From Pseudomonadota bacterium (GTDB lineage Bacteria > Pseudomonadota > Gammaproteobacteria > Burkholderiales > Burkholderiaceae_F): a DNA stretch of 64,000 nt. Below the pieces are notes generated by a model that was not told the DNA's origin, did not search any database, and saw nothing but the letters and a program-made list of their open reading frames with translations. Every line of letters begins with the position of its first letter. Position 1 is the first letter of the stretch. This document shows positions 18,194 through 26,113 of this stretch, piece by piece. The DNA is taken from positions 95,866 through 159,865 of the forward strand of contig JAKOQB010000124.1 in NCBI GenBank assembly GCA_029778535.1. The letters are read 5' to 3'. Position numbers and translations under genes: made by a program.

Positions 18194-18591
18194 CCACGTG
18201 GTGGAGCGATCCGCGCCTGGCCCAGTGCCGGCGCATCTTCCTGCGCGAGGTGCTGCTCGATGCCAATATCGGCATCCACGCGTTCGAGAAGGCCGGCGCG
18301 CAGCGGCTCGCGATCAGCGTCGACCTGTTCGTGCCGCTCGCGCTGTCCACGCCGCATCACGACCGCATCAGCGAGGTGGTCGACTACGACTTCGTGCGCA
18401 CCGCCATCCGCCACCGCATCGAGCGCGGCCACATCAACCTGCAGGAGACGCTGGTCGACGACCTGGCGCGCGAACTGCTCGCGCACCCGGCGGTGACCGC
18501 AGTGCGCGTGTCGAGCGAAAAGCCGGACGTGTATGCCGACGTCGAGGCGGTCGGCGTCGAGGTGTTTCGATTCAAGGAGGCCGCGAAATGA
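18190..18591 (+). CDS. folB: Dihydroneopterin aldolase
   Basis: A 133-residue FolB-family enzyme of folate synthesis, splitting dihydroneopterin into 6-hydroxymethyl-dihydropterin and glycolaldehyde. Typical features are [19 protein letters not shown] near the N-terminus, the VVDYDFVR segment, and the conserved Glu in [11 protein letters not shown]. The ATG overlaps the upstream stop (ATGA), and its own stop overlaps the ttcA start in the same way, so three genes are coupled. Confidence 0.9.
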   Translation: MTTWWSDPRLAQCRRIFLREVLLDANIGIHAFEKAGAQRLAISVDLFVPLALSTPHHDRISEVVDYDFVRTAIRHRIERGHINLQETLVDDLARELLAHPAVTAVRVSSEKPDVYADVEAVGVEVFRFKEAAK

Positions 18592-19490
18592 ACGCCCCCG
18601 CCGAACTGCAGCGCGCGGAGAAGATCGCGCGCGATGACCACAAGCTGGAGAAGCGGTTGTGCCGGCTCGCCGGCCAGGCGATCGCCGACTTCAACATGAT
18701 CGAGGACGGCGACCGCGTGATGGTCTGCCTGTCGGGCGGCAAGGACAGCTACGGGCTGCTCGACGTGCTGCTGAAGCTGCGCGAGCGCGCGCCGATCTCG
18801 TTCGACCTCGTCGCGGTCAACCTCGACCAGAAGCAGCCGGGCTTCCCCGCGCACGTGCTGCCGGAGTATCTGACAAAGCTCGGCGTGCCGTTCCGCATCG
18901 AGACACAGGACACCTACTCGGTCGTCACGCGCGTGATCCCGCAGGGCAAGACGATGTGCTCGCTGTGCTCGCGGCTGCGGCGCGGGATTCTCTATCGCGT
19001 GGCGAGCGAACTTAACGCCACCAAGATCGCGCTCGGGCACCACCGCGACGACATCCTCGGCACGTTCTTCCTGAACCTGTTCTACGGCGGGAAACTGAAG
19101 TCGATGCCGCCCAAGCTCGTCAGCGACGACGGCCGGCACGTCGTGATCCGGCCGCTCGCGTACGTGAAGGAAGCCGACCTCGCGCGCTACGCGCAGATCA
19201 TGCAGTTCCCGATCATCCCCTGCAACCTGTGCGGCTCGCAGGACAACCTGAAGCGGCAGGAGGTGAAGCGGATGCTCGCCGAATGGGACAAGCGCTTCCC
19301 GGGCCGCGTCGAAAACGCCTTCAATGCGCTCGCACGCGTGGTGCCGTCGCATCTGCTGGATGCGCAGATGTTCGACTTCGCTTCAGTGCGCGCGGGCGGC
19401 GTCGCTGATCGAGACGGCGACATCGCCTTTGACGAAGAACCCGGCGCCGAACCCGAAATCATCCGGTCACTTACGCAGCATCGGGCCTGA
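18588..19490 (+). CDS. ttcA: tRNA 2-thiocytidine(32) synthetase
   Basis: A 300-residue PP-loop ATPase that thiolates cytidine 32 in certain tRNAs. The PP-loop SGGKDS is at residues 49-54. The two CxxC pairs of TtcA are present: Cys124/Cys127 (CSLC) and Cys212/Cys215 (CNLC), which with a further ligand hold the [4Fe-4S] cluster. Length and spacing match TtcA. It is the last gene of the SDR/folB/ttcA operon. Confidence 0.95.
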   Translation: MNAPAELQRAEKIARDDHKLEKRLCRLAGQAIADFNMIEDGDRVMVCLSGGKDSYGLLDVLLKLRERAPISFDLVAVNLDQKQPGFPAHVLPEYLTKLGVPFRIETQDTYSVVTRVIPQGKTMCSLCSRLRRGILYRVASELNATKIALGHHRDDILGTFFLNLFYGGKLKSMPPKLVSDDGRHVVIRPLAYVKEADLARYAQIMQFPIIPCNLCGSQDNLKRQEVKRMLAEWDKRFPGRVENAFNALARVVPSHLLDAQMFDFASVRAGGVADRDGDIAFDEEPGAEPEIIRSLTQHRA

Positions 19491-19505
19491 TCCGTTGCAC
19501 TGCGA

Positions 19506-20672
19506 TCAGTTCAACGCTACCGCGTTGCGTTGATCCGGTTTCACCGCGTTTGCGCCCGGCTTCAGGTCGACCCGCACGTTCCACAGCATCGACTCGGTGC
19601 CCCGCTTCGCGCTGCCGATCACGTAATAGGTTCCCGCCGTGAGCGGCGGCGTGTGCGCGTTGCCCTGCGGATCCGTCGTCAGTACGCCAAGCGCATCGGC
19701 CTGAATTCCCTGCAGCCCCAGCGCGCAGCCGGGCGCCTTGTTCCGGCAGGCACTCATCCCGCTCCGGTAGATCGGCACGCCCGGGGGCGGACGATAACCG
19801 CGGCTAGCAAGCGCGACCTCGACGCTGTGGCGAAGCACGATGAACTTGCTGCCCGCCGGCGAACTGAATGCGCCGTCGTCCGCCTGGAAGCCAGCCGCGA
19901 GATTCAGCACGGCACCGTCGCGCGGGTTCGCATCGCCTTTCGCCGTTGGTACGGGCGCAGGCTGCGCATTCGACGTTGCGGGCGCCGCAACGGCCACCGG
20001 CGCGGCGCCGACACGGACCAGCACGCAGTCCTGTCCCGCCCAGTTGATCCGATCGGGACCGTCGAAATCGAACACGAACAGCTTGAACGTGGTCTTCGGA
20101 ATGACTGCCACGCGCTTCGCATCGCCGCGATATTCGACGCGGTCGAGTTCCTGCACCCCGGCGCGTTGGTCCGAACCAGGCAGGCGGTCCGCGCGAAACT
20201 CGAATACACCGCCACCGAACAACACCTCGCACAGCCCGCCTTTCAGCATCGCGCCCAACTGCGCGAACGGATCCGACGAATTGCCGCGGTTCGACGTCGG
20301 TCGCGTCCACTTGCCGAGCAGCGGGTTGCGATCGGCCGGCAGCGGCGGGCGCTTCAGCCACGTGCGGCGCGCTTCTTCGAGCGCGTCGCCCTGCGCTCCC
20401 TGCGGCGACATGCCGCCGGCAGGCGCGCCGCCCTGATATCCCGGCGCGGCGCCCTGGCCCGACGGCGCATCCAGGCGGCGCGATTCCTCCTGCTGCCGGC
20501 GCGCGTTGTCGTTCATGATCTGTTGCTGCCGTTGCTGCTCCTGGCGCTGCTGCTCCTGCTGGCGCCAATATTCGCGCTGCTGGCGCTCGTACTCCATCTG
20601 CGCGGGCGTCTGCGCCGCCACCTGCAGCACGGCGACCGCAAGCGCAAGCAGTGCGGCTCGAACGGGTGTCAT
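19506..20672 (-). CDS. Secreted protein with Gln/Arg-rich coiled coil, unknown function
   Basis: A 388-residue protein I do not recognise. Residues 1-20 form a signal peptide ending AAQ. A Gln/Arg/Glu-rich stretch (about 25-65) should form a coiled coil. A Gly-rich linker follows, then two globular parts, about 125-240 and 275-385, the latter with two Cys (SACRNKAPGC) that could form a disulfide. The start has a GGAGG Shine-Dalgarno. It follows the gene at 20732-21295 on the same strand by 59 bp and probably shares its promoter, which carries the CGGTAAC direct repeat. Confidence 0.7.
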   Translation of the reverse strand: MTPVRAALLALAVAVLQVAAQTPAQMEYERQQREYWRQQEQQRQEQQRQQQIMNDNARRQQEESRRLDAPSGQGAAPGYQGGAPAGGMSPQGAQGDALEEARRTWLKRPPLPADRNPLLGKWTRPTSNRGNSSDPFAQLGAMLKGGLCEVLFGGGVFEFRADRLPGSDQRAGVQELDRVEYRGDAKRVAVIPKTTFKLFVFDFDGPDRINWAGQDCVLVRVGAAPVAVAAPATSNAQPAPVPTAKGDANPRDGAVLNLAAGFQADDGAFSSPAGSKFIVLRHSVEVALASRGYRPPPGVPIYRSGMSACRNKAPGCALGLQGIQADALGVLTTDPQGNAHTPPLTAGTYYVIGSAKRGTESMLWNVRVDLKPGANAVKPDQRNAVALN

Positions 20673-20731
20673 CGCGACCTCCTTCGACGACTGACTGAAC
20701 CGAGGCAACGCGCCGCGTCCTGCCCGCTGCG

Positions 20732-21295
20732 TCACTTCGCTCGCACCATCTGCACATTCCTCGGCTGGACAAAGCGATCGCGGTGCGCGGAGTTGACCAA
20801 GGTGATCCAGTCCTTCACGCACAGCGTCGCGTACTCGTACTTCTCGGCGGTCGAGAACAGCGTTACCTTGCCGCGCGAGAAAATGGCCGCCTCGACGAGC
20901 GCGGGCCCGAACGGAGTGACGCAGACCACGCCTTCCTCCTCGGTGCCCTTGTGAGGCGCATTGCCCGCAATGCTCAGGCTGCCGCCGTCAAAGGCGATCG
21001 AACCGCGGACGTTGAGGTTCTGCATCAGTTTCGGCAACTGCGCGCCGACGACGCGCTGCAGTTCCGCACGCACCGCAGGCTCCTTCAGCAATCCTTCGCT
21101 GTCGTCCCGCCCGGGCGATGCGGTGTACTTCGCGAGCAGCGCACGCGCCTGCGCTTCGCGCGCCTTGGCCAGTTGCTGCGCGGCCGATTGCGCTCCCGCG
21201 TCCATGGAAATCAGTGACAGCGCGCAGCCCGTTGCAGCGGTCAGCGCAGCTGCGCATCCGGCAGTGAAAGCAAAGGCGCGGGGCAGATGATTCAC
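20732..21295 (-). CDS. Secreted protein of unknown function
   Basis: A 187-residue protein starting at a GTG (21295) preceded by GAGG. A signal peptide spans about residues 1-36, ending near DAGAQS. A helical Ala/Arg-rich region (about 37-70) is followed by a small domain with the pattern SIAFDGGSLSIAGNAPH and a C-terminal Trp-Ile segment. I recognise no family. It is the first gene after the direct-repeat promoter at 21384-21418 and probably co-transcribed with the gene at 19506. Confidence 0.65.
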   Translation of the reverse strand: MNHLPRAFAFTAGCAAALTAATGCALSLISMDAGAQSAAQQLAKAREAQARALLAKYTASPGRDDSEGLLKEPAVRAELQRVVGAQLPKLMQNLNVRGSIAFDGGSLSIAGNAPHKGTEEEGVVCVTPFGPALVEAAIFSRGKVTLFSTAEKYEYATLCVKDWITLVNSAHRDRFVQPRNVQMVRAK

Positions 21296-21383
21296 GGTCG
21301 TCGTCCTCGATCGGTGATGGCTGTCTGTTTTTGGAACTGCGCGGGGAACTGCGAGACCGCCGTTCCCGGTGAACATGGAGGCG

Positions 21384-21418
21384 ACTCTATGGCCGCGGCT
21401 GTTACCGGCCCGTTACCG
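21384..21418 (-). promoter_or_regulatory. SARP-type promoter: CGGTAAC-N4-CGGTAAC-N11-TAGAGT
   Basis: On the minus strand two identical heptamers CGGTAAC (21418-21412 and 21407-21401) are spaced by 4 bp, giving an 11-bp period. Exactly 11 bp further lies TAGAGT (21389-21384), a plausible -10 box. The element points toward the gene starting at 21295. The same layout occurs at 26076-26110 and 27952-27986. In SARP systems such heptamers replace the -35 box and bind the activator. Confidence 0.75.
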
Positions 21419-21452
21419 CGGACGATCGATCCCAGATCGCCAGACCTTGCGT

Positions 21453-24400
21453 CTATTCGCGCAGCCGCCGGCTTGCTGCCGTCACGATTGCCCGGTTGAT
21501 CGGATTGCGACTGAGAAAGCTGTCGCGGAATTCATCGGGAACGCTCGATTGCGCTGTCTGATGAATCCAGTCACGAGCGCGCCTCAGTGCCGCCGTGGCC
21601 GACGCGGGATCATGGTTGGCTTCGAAGACTTCGTAGGCAATCCACCAGGCTTCGGCGAAGTACATGTCGGCGGGTCGCGTCGAATCAAGGCGCGGCAGCA
21701 GCCGATGCATTTCGGCCGCGCCCGCGCTTGCGTCGCCGGCACGCAGCCGGTGCTGCGCCGTCAATAGCCGCGCCTTCATCGCGACGCCTTCGTATTCCAG
21801 TGTCTCGGCGCGACGCCAAACGTCCTCGCACCGAGCCACTGCGTTTTCGGCGGGGCGCGCCAGCGTTTCTTCCAGCTCGGCGAGCATCTGGATGTAAGCG
21901 TCCCCGTGTGCGCCGAGCTCGACCAGCGCCTCTCGAATCTTCGCTGCTCCGCTGCGACCGAGAACGCGATCGATGCGCGCTTCCAGCGTGCAGCGCCGGG
22001 CGCGTACCGAATCCATCGAAGGAGGCGCGTACTGCAGTGCCTTTCTGGCGCGCGCGGCCTGTCCGAGATCGAGCAACACGTTGGCTAGGTGGTTGCTGGC
22101 AACGGCGATCCATAGCGTCTGCCCGTCGCGCCGGAAGACTTCGATCGCCGCTTCGAGGCTCGCGAGCGCCTCGCGATAGCGACCCAGCATCGCGCTGAAC
22201 ATGCCGATGTACATGTCGATCGCGGCGCCGGGCGGACCTCCGGTTTCGCCCAGCTGCGCGCGCAGCGCCCGCGCACGCAGCGCCTGTTCGAGCGCGGCAT
22301 CGAAACGACCGAGATTGCCCTGCGTGAGGGCAAAGTTCGAGGTCAGCGTCGCCAGTTCACCATAGTCGCCCAATTCGCGCGCGTTCTCGATCGCCCGCGA
22401 CAGCGCCTCCGCGGCCAGGCGCAAGCGTCGCGCGGAATTCAGCACATAGGCATAGTCACCCCAGAATTTTCCGCGCTGCTCGCGCGTTCCCTCGCGTTCG
22501 ACGGCCTCGCGAAACCCCTCGATCAGCGGCAGCGCCTCGGCCGCGCGCTCCTGCTGCGCCAGGCCGATTGCCAGCAGGCGCGCGGCCTCGAATTTCGGTC
22601 CCCACGCGTCGAATTCGCTCGCCAGGTCGTACGCCTCGCGTGCGGCCGCGATCCCGGCCGCGTGGTCGGCCGCCATCAGTCGCAGATGCGCCTGCGCGGT
22701 CAATGCGGCGGCGCGCTGCTCTGTGGTCCGGGCCTCGCGGATCAGCGAATCGACCACCTCGGTCGCACGCTGGACACCGCCGATCAGGATCAGCGATTCC
22801 ACGCTTTCGCGCCGCGCATCGAAGGCCGCATCGTGTTCCCCCACGCGCTCGAAGCATTCGCAGGCGCGCCGCCATTGCTCGATCTCGTGCGAACGCTGTG
22901 ACATGCGGCGTGCGTCCAACGCTGCCGCAGTGAATGCCCGTCCGGCGCGGCTCCATTCCTGCGCGTCAGACCAGTGCGGCGCAACGCGGGCCGCCGGCGC
23001 TCCGTGCGCTTCGAGATAGGCAGCCACGTCGCGATGCAGAACCTGTGCGATCGGCGCCGGCACCGAACGCTGCGCTGTTTCCAGAATCAGGTCGTGCGCG
23101 AACGCGTCGTCGCGCAGGATGTGCGCCGCTTCAAGTTCGCGCCATGGCTCGGAGAGGTCGAGCGCGTGCACGCCGAGCACGTGTGCCGCAAGCCCGGCGC
23201 TGAAGTCCTGTCCGGCCAGCGCAGCGACGCGCGCGAGCTTTAGCGCATGCGGCGTGAGCTGCCGCAAGCGGCGCTCGATCAGCTCGCCCACGCTCGCGGG
23301 CGTCGGCAGCCGCGGCCCGCCCGGAAGCGCGGCGCCGCCCTGCGCGAGCAGCGCGCCGAGCGTCTCCAGCACGAACAGCGGATTGCCGCCCGTATGCCGC
23401 ACGAGCAGCGGCGCGAGCCGCGCAGCGTCGACACTCGGCAGCGCCAGCGAGTCGAGCAATTCGCGCACTGCCGGCTCGTCGAGCGGCCCGAGCGTCACGT
23501 GCGCGTGCGTGCCGGCGTCCTGCTGCGCGAGCCACGCGTCGACCGCGGCCGGCAGTTCGTTCGCGCGCACGCCGAACAGCCAGAACACCCGCGCGTCGGC
23601 CGCCATCGCGAGCGCCGGCAGCACCTCGAGCGTGGCCTGGTCGGCGAAGTGCAGGTCGTCGAGAGCGAGAATGCGCAGCCCGGCCTCGTGCCACTGTTCG
23701 AACGCGTGCGCGGCCGCCAGCCGCAGCCGCAGCGGCTCGAACTTCGCGGAGGTCTCGCCGAGTTCGGGCAGCACGTGCGCCAGTTCGGCGCCGACCCAGT
23801 CGTCGGCTGGCGCGCCATGGCGGCGGACCAGCGCCCGCAGCAGCGCGGCGAGCGTCGCATACGGCACGCGCGCATCGCCGGGGCGGCTTCCGGCCACGAG
23901 CGCGTTTCCGTGCGCCTGCGCGAAATCGGACAGAAGTCGCGTCTTGCCCATCCCAGGCTCGCCCGCCACCACGACCACGCGCAGGCTGTCGCACCAATGT
24001 TCGAGCAACTGCCACTCGCGTTGGCGCCCGACCAGCCGCGGCGGCCGCAAGATGGCGACCGATTTCGCCGCCGGCGCCGGCTGCGGCAGCGCGCCGCTCG
24101 CCTCGATCAGTCGCGCGAGCTCCAGCGTTTCCTTGCCGGGCAGCGCGCCGACATGCTGCCGCAGAAGTTCGCGGGAGCGCTCGAACGCCGCCAGCGCCGC
24201 CGCGCGGTCGCCGCGCAGATAGTGCAGCCGCATCACGCGGCGGTGGGCGTGCTCGAGCGTGGGATCCTCGGCCGCAAGCCGCTGCGCGTAGCGCAGCGCC
24301 GGAGCGATGCGGCCGTCGGCTTCGAGCCGCGCCGCGATCTCGGCCAGCGCGTTGCAGCGCGCGGTGCGCCACTGATCGCGTGCGACGCTGACCCATTCGG

Positions 24401-24833
24401 ACAGTTCGAGGCAATCGCCGTAGTCGAGCTCGCCGAGCAGCTCGCCGGTCGCGGCATCCGGGTCGTCCAGCAGCCGCGGGCCGAGCGCCTCGAGATCGTG
24501 CCGCACGTCCTCCGCGAGCGCGAGCATGGCGCCGGGACGCACCACATCACCCGAGGCGAGTCGGCGCAGGCGGAACAGACGCTGGCGCAGGTTGTTGCGC
24601 GCGCGCTCTTCGTCGATGTCGGGCCACAGCAGCGCGGCAACCTTGTTGCGCGGTGTCGGTCCTTCGGCGGCCAGCATCGCCAGCAGCGCCGCGTCCTTGC
24701 GCTCGAGCACGTGCGCGCTGCCGCTCGCCAGCACGAGGCACGGCAGGTTCAGCAACTGCAGGCGCAGCCGCGTCGCGGCCGCCGCTGTCGCCAGAACCTG
24801 CGCGTCGGATCCGGTTGAAGCCGCCTCGCCCAT
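21453..24833 (-). CDS. SARP-like regulator: winged helix + BTAD + AAA ATPase + TPR
   Basis: A 1126-residue regulator. From the ATG at 24833 (GGAGG Shine-Dalgarno 5 bp before it): an OmpR-type winged helix at about 22-115 (RKDAALLAMLA, then RARNNLRQRLFRLRR), a BTAD helical domain at about 135-245 (RVMRLHYLRGDRAAALAAFE), a P-loop ATPase with GEPGMGKT at 291-298 and ILALDD at 388-393, then a long TPR-rich helical region to the end. This is the architecture of large SARP-family activators. A start at 24911 is possible but less supported. It lies between target promoters carrying CGGTAAC direct repeats and is the obvious candidate for binding them. Ligand or signal unknown. Confidence 0.88.
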   Translation of the reverse strand: MGEAASTGSDAQVLATAAAATRLRLQLLNLPCLVLASGSAHVLERKDAALLAMLAAEGPTPRNKVAALLWPDIDEERARNNLRQRLFRLRRLASGDVVRPGAMLALAEDVRHDLEALGPRLLDDPDAATGELLGELDYGDCLELSEWVSVARDQWRTARCNALAEIAARLEADGRIAPALRYAQRLAAEDPTLEHAHRRVMRLHYLRGDRAAALAAFERSRELLRQHVGALPGKETLELARLIEASGALPQPAPAAKSVAILRPPRLVGRQREWQLLEHWCDSLRVVVVAGEPGMGKTRLLSDFAQAHGNALVAGSRPGDARVPYATLAALLRALVRRHGAPADDWVGAELAHVLPELGETSAKFEPLRLRLAAAHAFEQWHEAGLRILALDDLHFADQATLEVLPALAMAADARVFWLFGVRANELPAAVDAWLAQQDAGTHAHVTLGPLDEPAVRELLDSLALPSVDAARLAPLLVRHTGGNPLFVLETLGALLAQGGAALPGGPRLPTPASVGELIERRLRQLTPHALKLARVAALAGQDFSAGLAAHVLGVHALDLSEPWRELEAAHILRDDAFAHDLILETAQRSVPAPIAQVLHRDVAAYLEAHGAPAARVAPHWSDAQEWSRAGRAFTAAALDARRMSQRSHEIEQWRRACECFERVGEHDAAFDARRESVESLILIGGVQRATEVVDSLIREARTTEQRAAALTAQAHLRLMAADHAAGIAAAREAYDLASEFDAWGPKFEAARLLAIGLAQQERAAEALPLIEGFREAVEREGTREQRGKFWGDYAYVLNSARRLRLAAEALSRAIENARELGDYGELATLTSNFALTQGNLGRFDAALEQALRARALRAQLGETGGPPGAAIDMYIGMFSAMLGRYREALASLEAAIEVFRRDGQTLWIAVASNHLANVLLDLGQAARARKALQYAPPSMDSVRARRCTLEARIDRVLGRSGAAKIREALVELGAHGDAYIQMLAELEETLARPAENAVARCEDVWRRAETLEYEGVAMKARLLTAQHRLRAGDASAGAAEMHRLLPRLDSTRPADMYFAEAWWIAYEVFEANHDPASATAALRRARDWIHQTAQSSVPDEFRDSFLSRNPINRAIVTAASRRLRE

Positions 24834-25101
24834 CGGCCCCTCCGCAAACCGCAGCAGCAGCCGCAGGCGCAAGTTGCCACGCGGTCCGCCGGGTGCGATG
24901 GGGCCGATCATAAGCAGATGCTCACCCGCCGGCTAATCGGTACCAACCCACCCACCCCACGCTCGGGTGGCTATCGCGATCGCCGGGGCGGATGTCGATT
25001 TCGACACTTCGTCGCGCGCGGTCTGGCCGCGGCGGCGCCGGTTCGCTGCTTGCGGGGGACCGGCGACGCCGCGGCAGACACGCGACAGCCTACGCCTTTG
25101 G

Positions 25102-26022
25102 CTATTTCTTGGCCGGCGGCTTGGCGCCGGTCGCGGCCGGCGCCTGATTGAGCTCCTTCGACGCCGGCGTCGAGCCGCCGTCGACGCCGAGGCGGCCGCC
25201 GGTGCCCAGGCCGCCGCGCACGGTCTGCGCCTTGTAGTTCTTAAGCGCGCCAACCATCTGATTGAACGAGTCGGCAAATGCCGCGGTGATGATCTTGCCC
25301 TGCGGCGTGTTCGAGTACGCGCCCGCGCCCGCGCCGAGCCCGCCGCCGAAGAGCCCCCCGGCGATGTTGAAGTCGTAGTTCTTGGCACTTCCTTCGGCCG
25401 CCGAGATCTGCACGCCCGAGCGGTTGTCGATCAGCAGCAGCGTGGTGGCCGCCTCGTTCGATTTGAGACCGCCCGCGACCACGCCGGCTGCCGCGCCCAG
25501 GAAGCCCAGCCCGCCGAGCGCGCCGCCGATGCCGCCGGTGCCCTTCTGCGCGAACTGGATGCTCGGCCGCATCGTGTAGTCGGCGGCGACCATCTGGCCC
25601 TTGCCGAAGTTGCTGCCGCCGCGCATCTCGCCGGACTGCTGCAACGCGCGCTCCTGCGTCATCGCGGCCATGCCGGAGGCGCTGCGCTCGACGATCACGA
25701 AGCAGTTCGACTGCTGGATCATCAGCCGCAGCACCGGCACGGTCGAGCCGAGGTTGTACTGGCGCAGCTGCACGTACCACGGCGCGGCCGAGTCTTCCTC
25801 GACGGCGAGCGTGCCGAGCGTCTCGTCGCAGCGGGTGAGCTGCGTGTTCTGGCCCTGCGCCGTCTCCCCGCCGGCCGCGCCGGTCACGGTGCCCTTCGAT
25901 CCTCCCATCGTCGGCATCGTGCCGCCGCAGCTCGCCAGCGCCAGTAGGATCGCCGACGCCAATGTTGAACGCGTGAACACTGCGCGCAGATCCGCCGCGC
26001 GCGTCGCCCGAATCGAATTCAT
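25102..26022 (-). CDS. CsgG/HfaB-like lipoprotein
   Basis: A 306-residue lipoprotein. The lipobox LALASC places the lipidated Cys at residue 32. The region around 70-130 has the CsgG pattern, LGTLAVEEDSA, then VLRLMIQQSNCFVIVERS, and a later stretch resembles the CsgG glycine-rich inner strands (residues about 150-235). CsgG forms the curli export pore; related lipoproteins (LpoB, HfaB, others) act in envelope assembly. Neither curli subunit nor CsgE/F genes are near, so a curli role is not supported. The C-terminus is Ala/Pro/Lys-rich. It has its own direct-repeat promoter at 26076-26110. Confidence 0.75.
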   Translation of the reverse strand: MNSIRATRAADLRAVFTRSTLASAILLALASCGGTMPTMGGSKGTVTGAAGGETAQGQNTQLTRCDETLGTLAVEEDSAAPWYVQLRQYNLGSTVPVLRLMIQQSNCFVIVERSASGMAAMTQERALQQSGEMRGGSNFGKGQMVAADYTMRPSIQFAQKGTGGIGGALGGLGFLGAAAGVVAGGLKSNEAATTLLLIDNRSGVQISAAEGSAKNYDFNIAGGLFGGGLGAGAGAYSNTPQGKIITAAFADSFNQMVGALKNYKAQTVRGGLGTGGRLGVDGGSTPASKELNQAPAATGAKPPAKK

Positions 26023-26075
26023 CTCCACCCCCGCACTGGTTGATCGCCGATCCCCCACGGACTCGGCGAGGCGCC

Positions 26076-26110
26076 AATGTGCACCAGTCGCCGTTACTGC
26101 GGCGTTACCG
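26076..26110 (-). promoter_or_regulatory. SARP-type promoter: CGGTAAC-N4-CAGTAAC-N11-CACATT
   Basis: Second member of the promoter set. On the minus strand CGGTAAC (26110-26104) and CAGTAAC (26099-26093) are 11 bp apart, and 11 bp further is CACATT (26081-26076), the weakest -10-like hexamer of the three. The start of the CsgG-like gene follows about 54 bp downstream. Confidence 0.7.
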
Positions 26111-26113
26111 GGA

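Noticed and set aside
23247..24818. 523-codon plus-strand frame across the SARP-like regulator
   Set aside because: Antisense shadow with Arg/Gln-rich composition and no recognisable domain.
25102..26022. CsgG-like lipoprotein considered as a true curli pore (csgG)
   Set aside because: No csgA/B/E/F genes are near and similarity is limited to part of the domain; only a CsgG-like label is justified.
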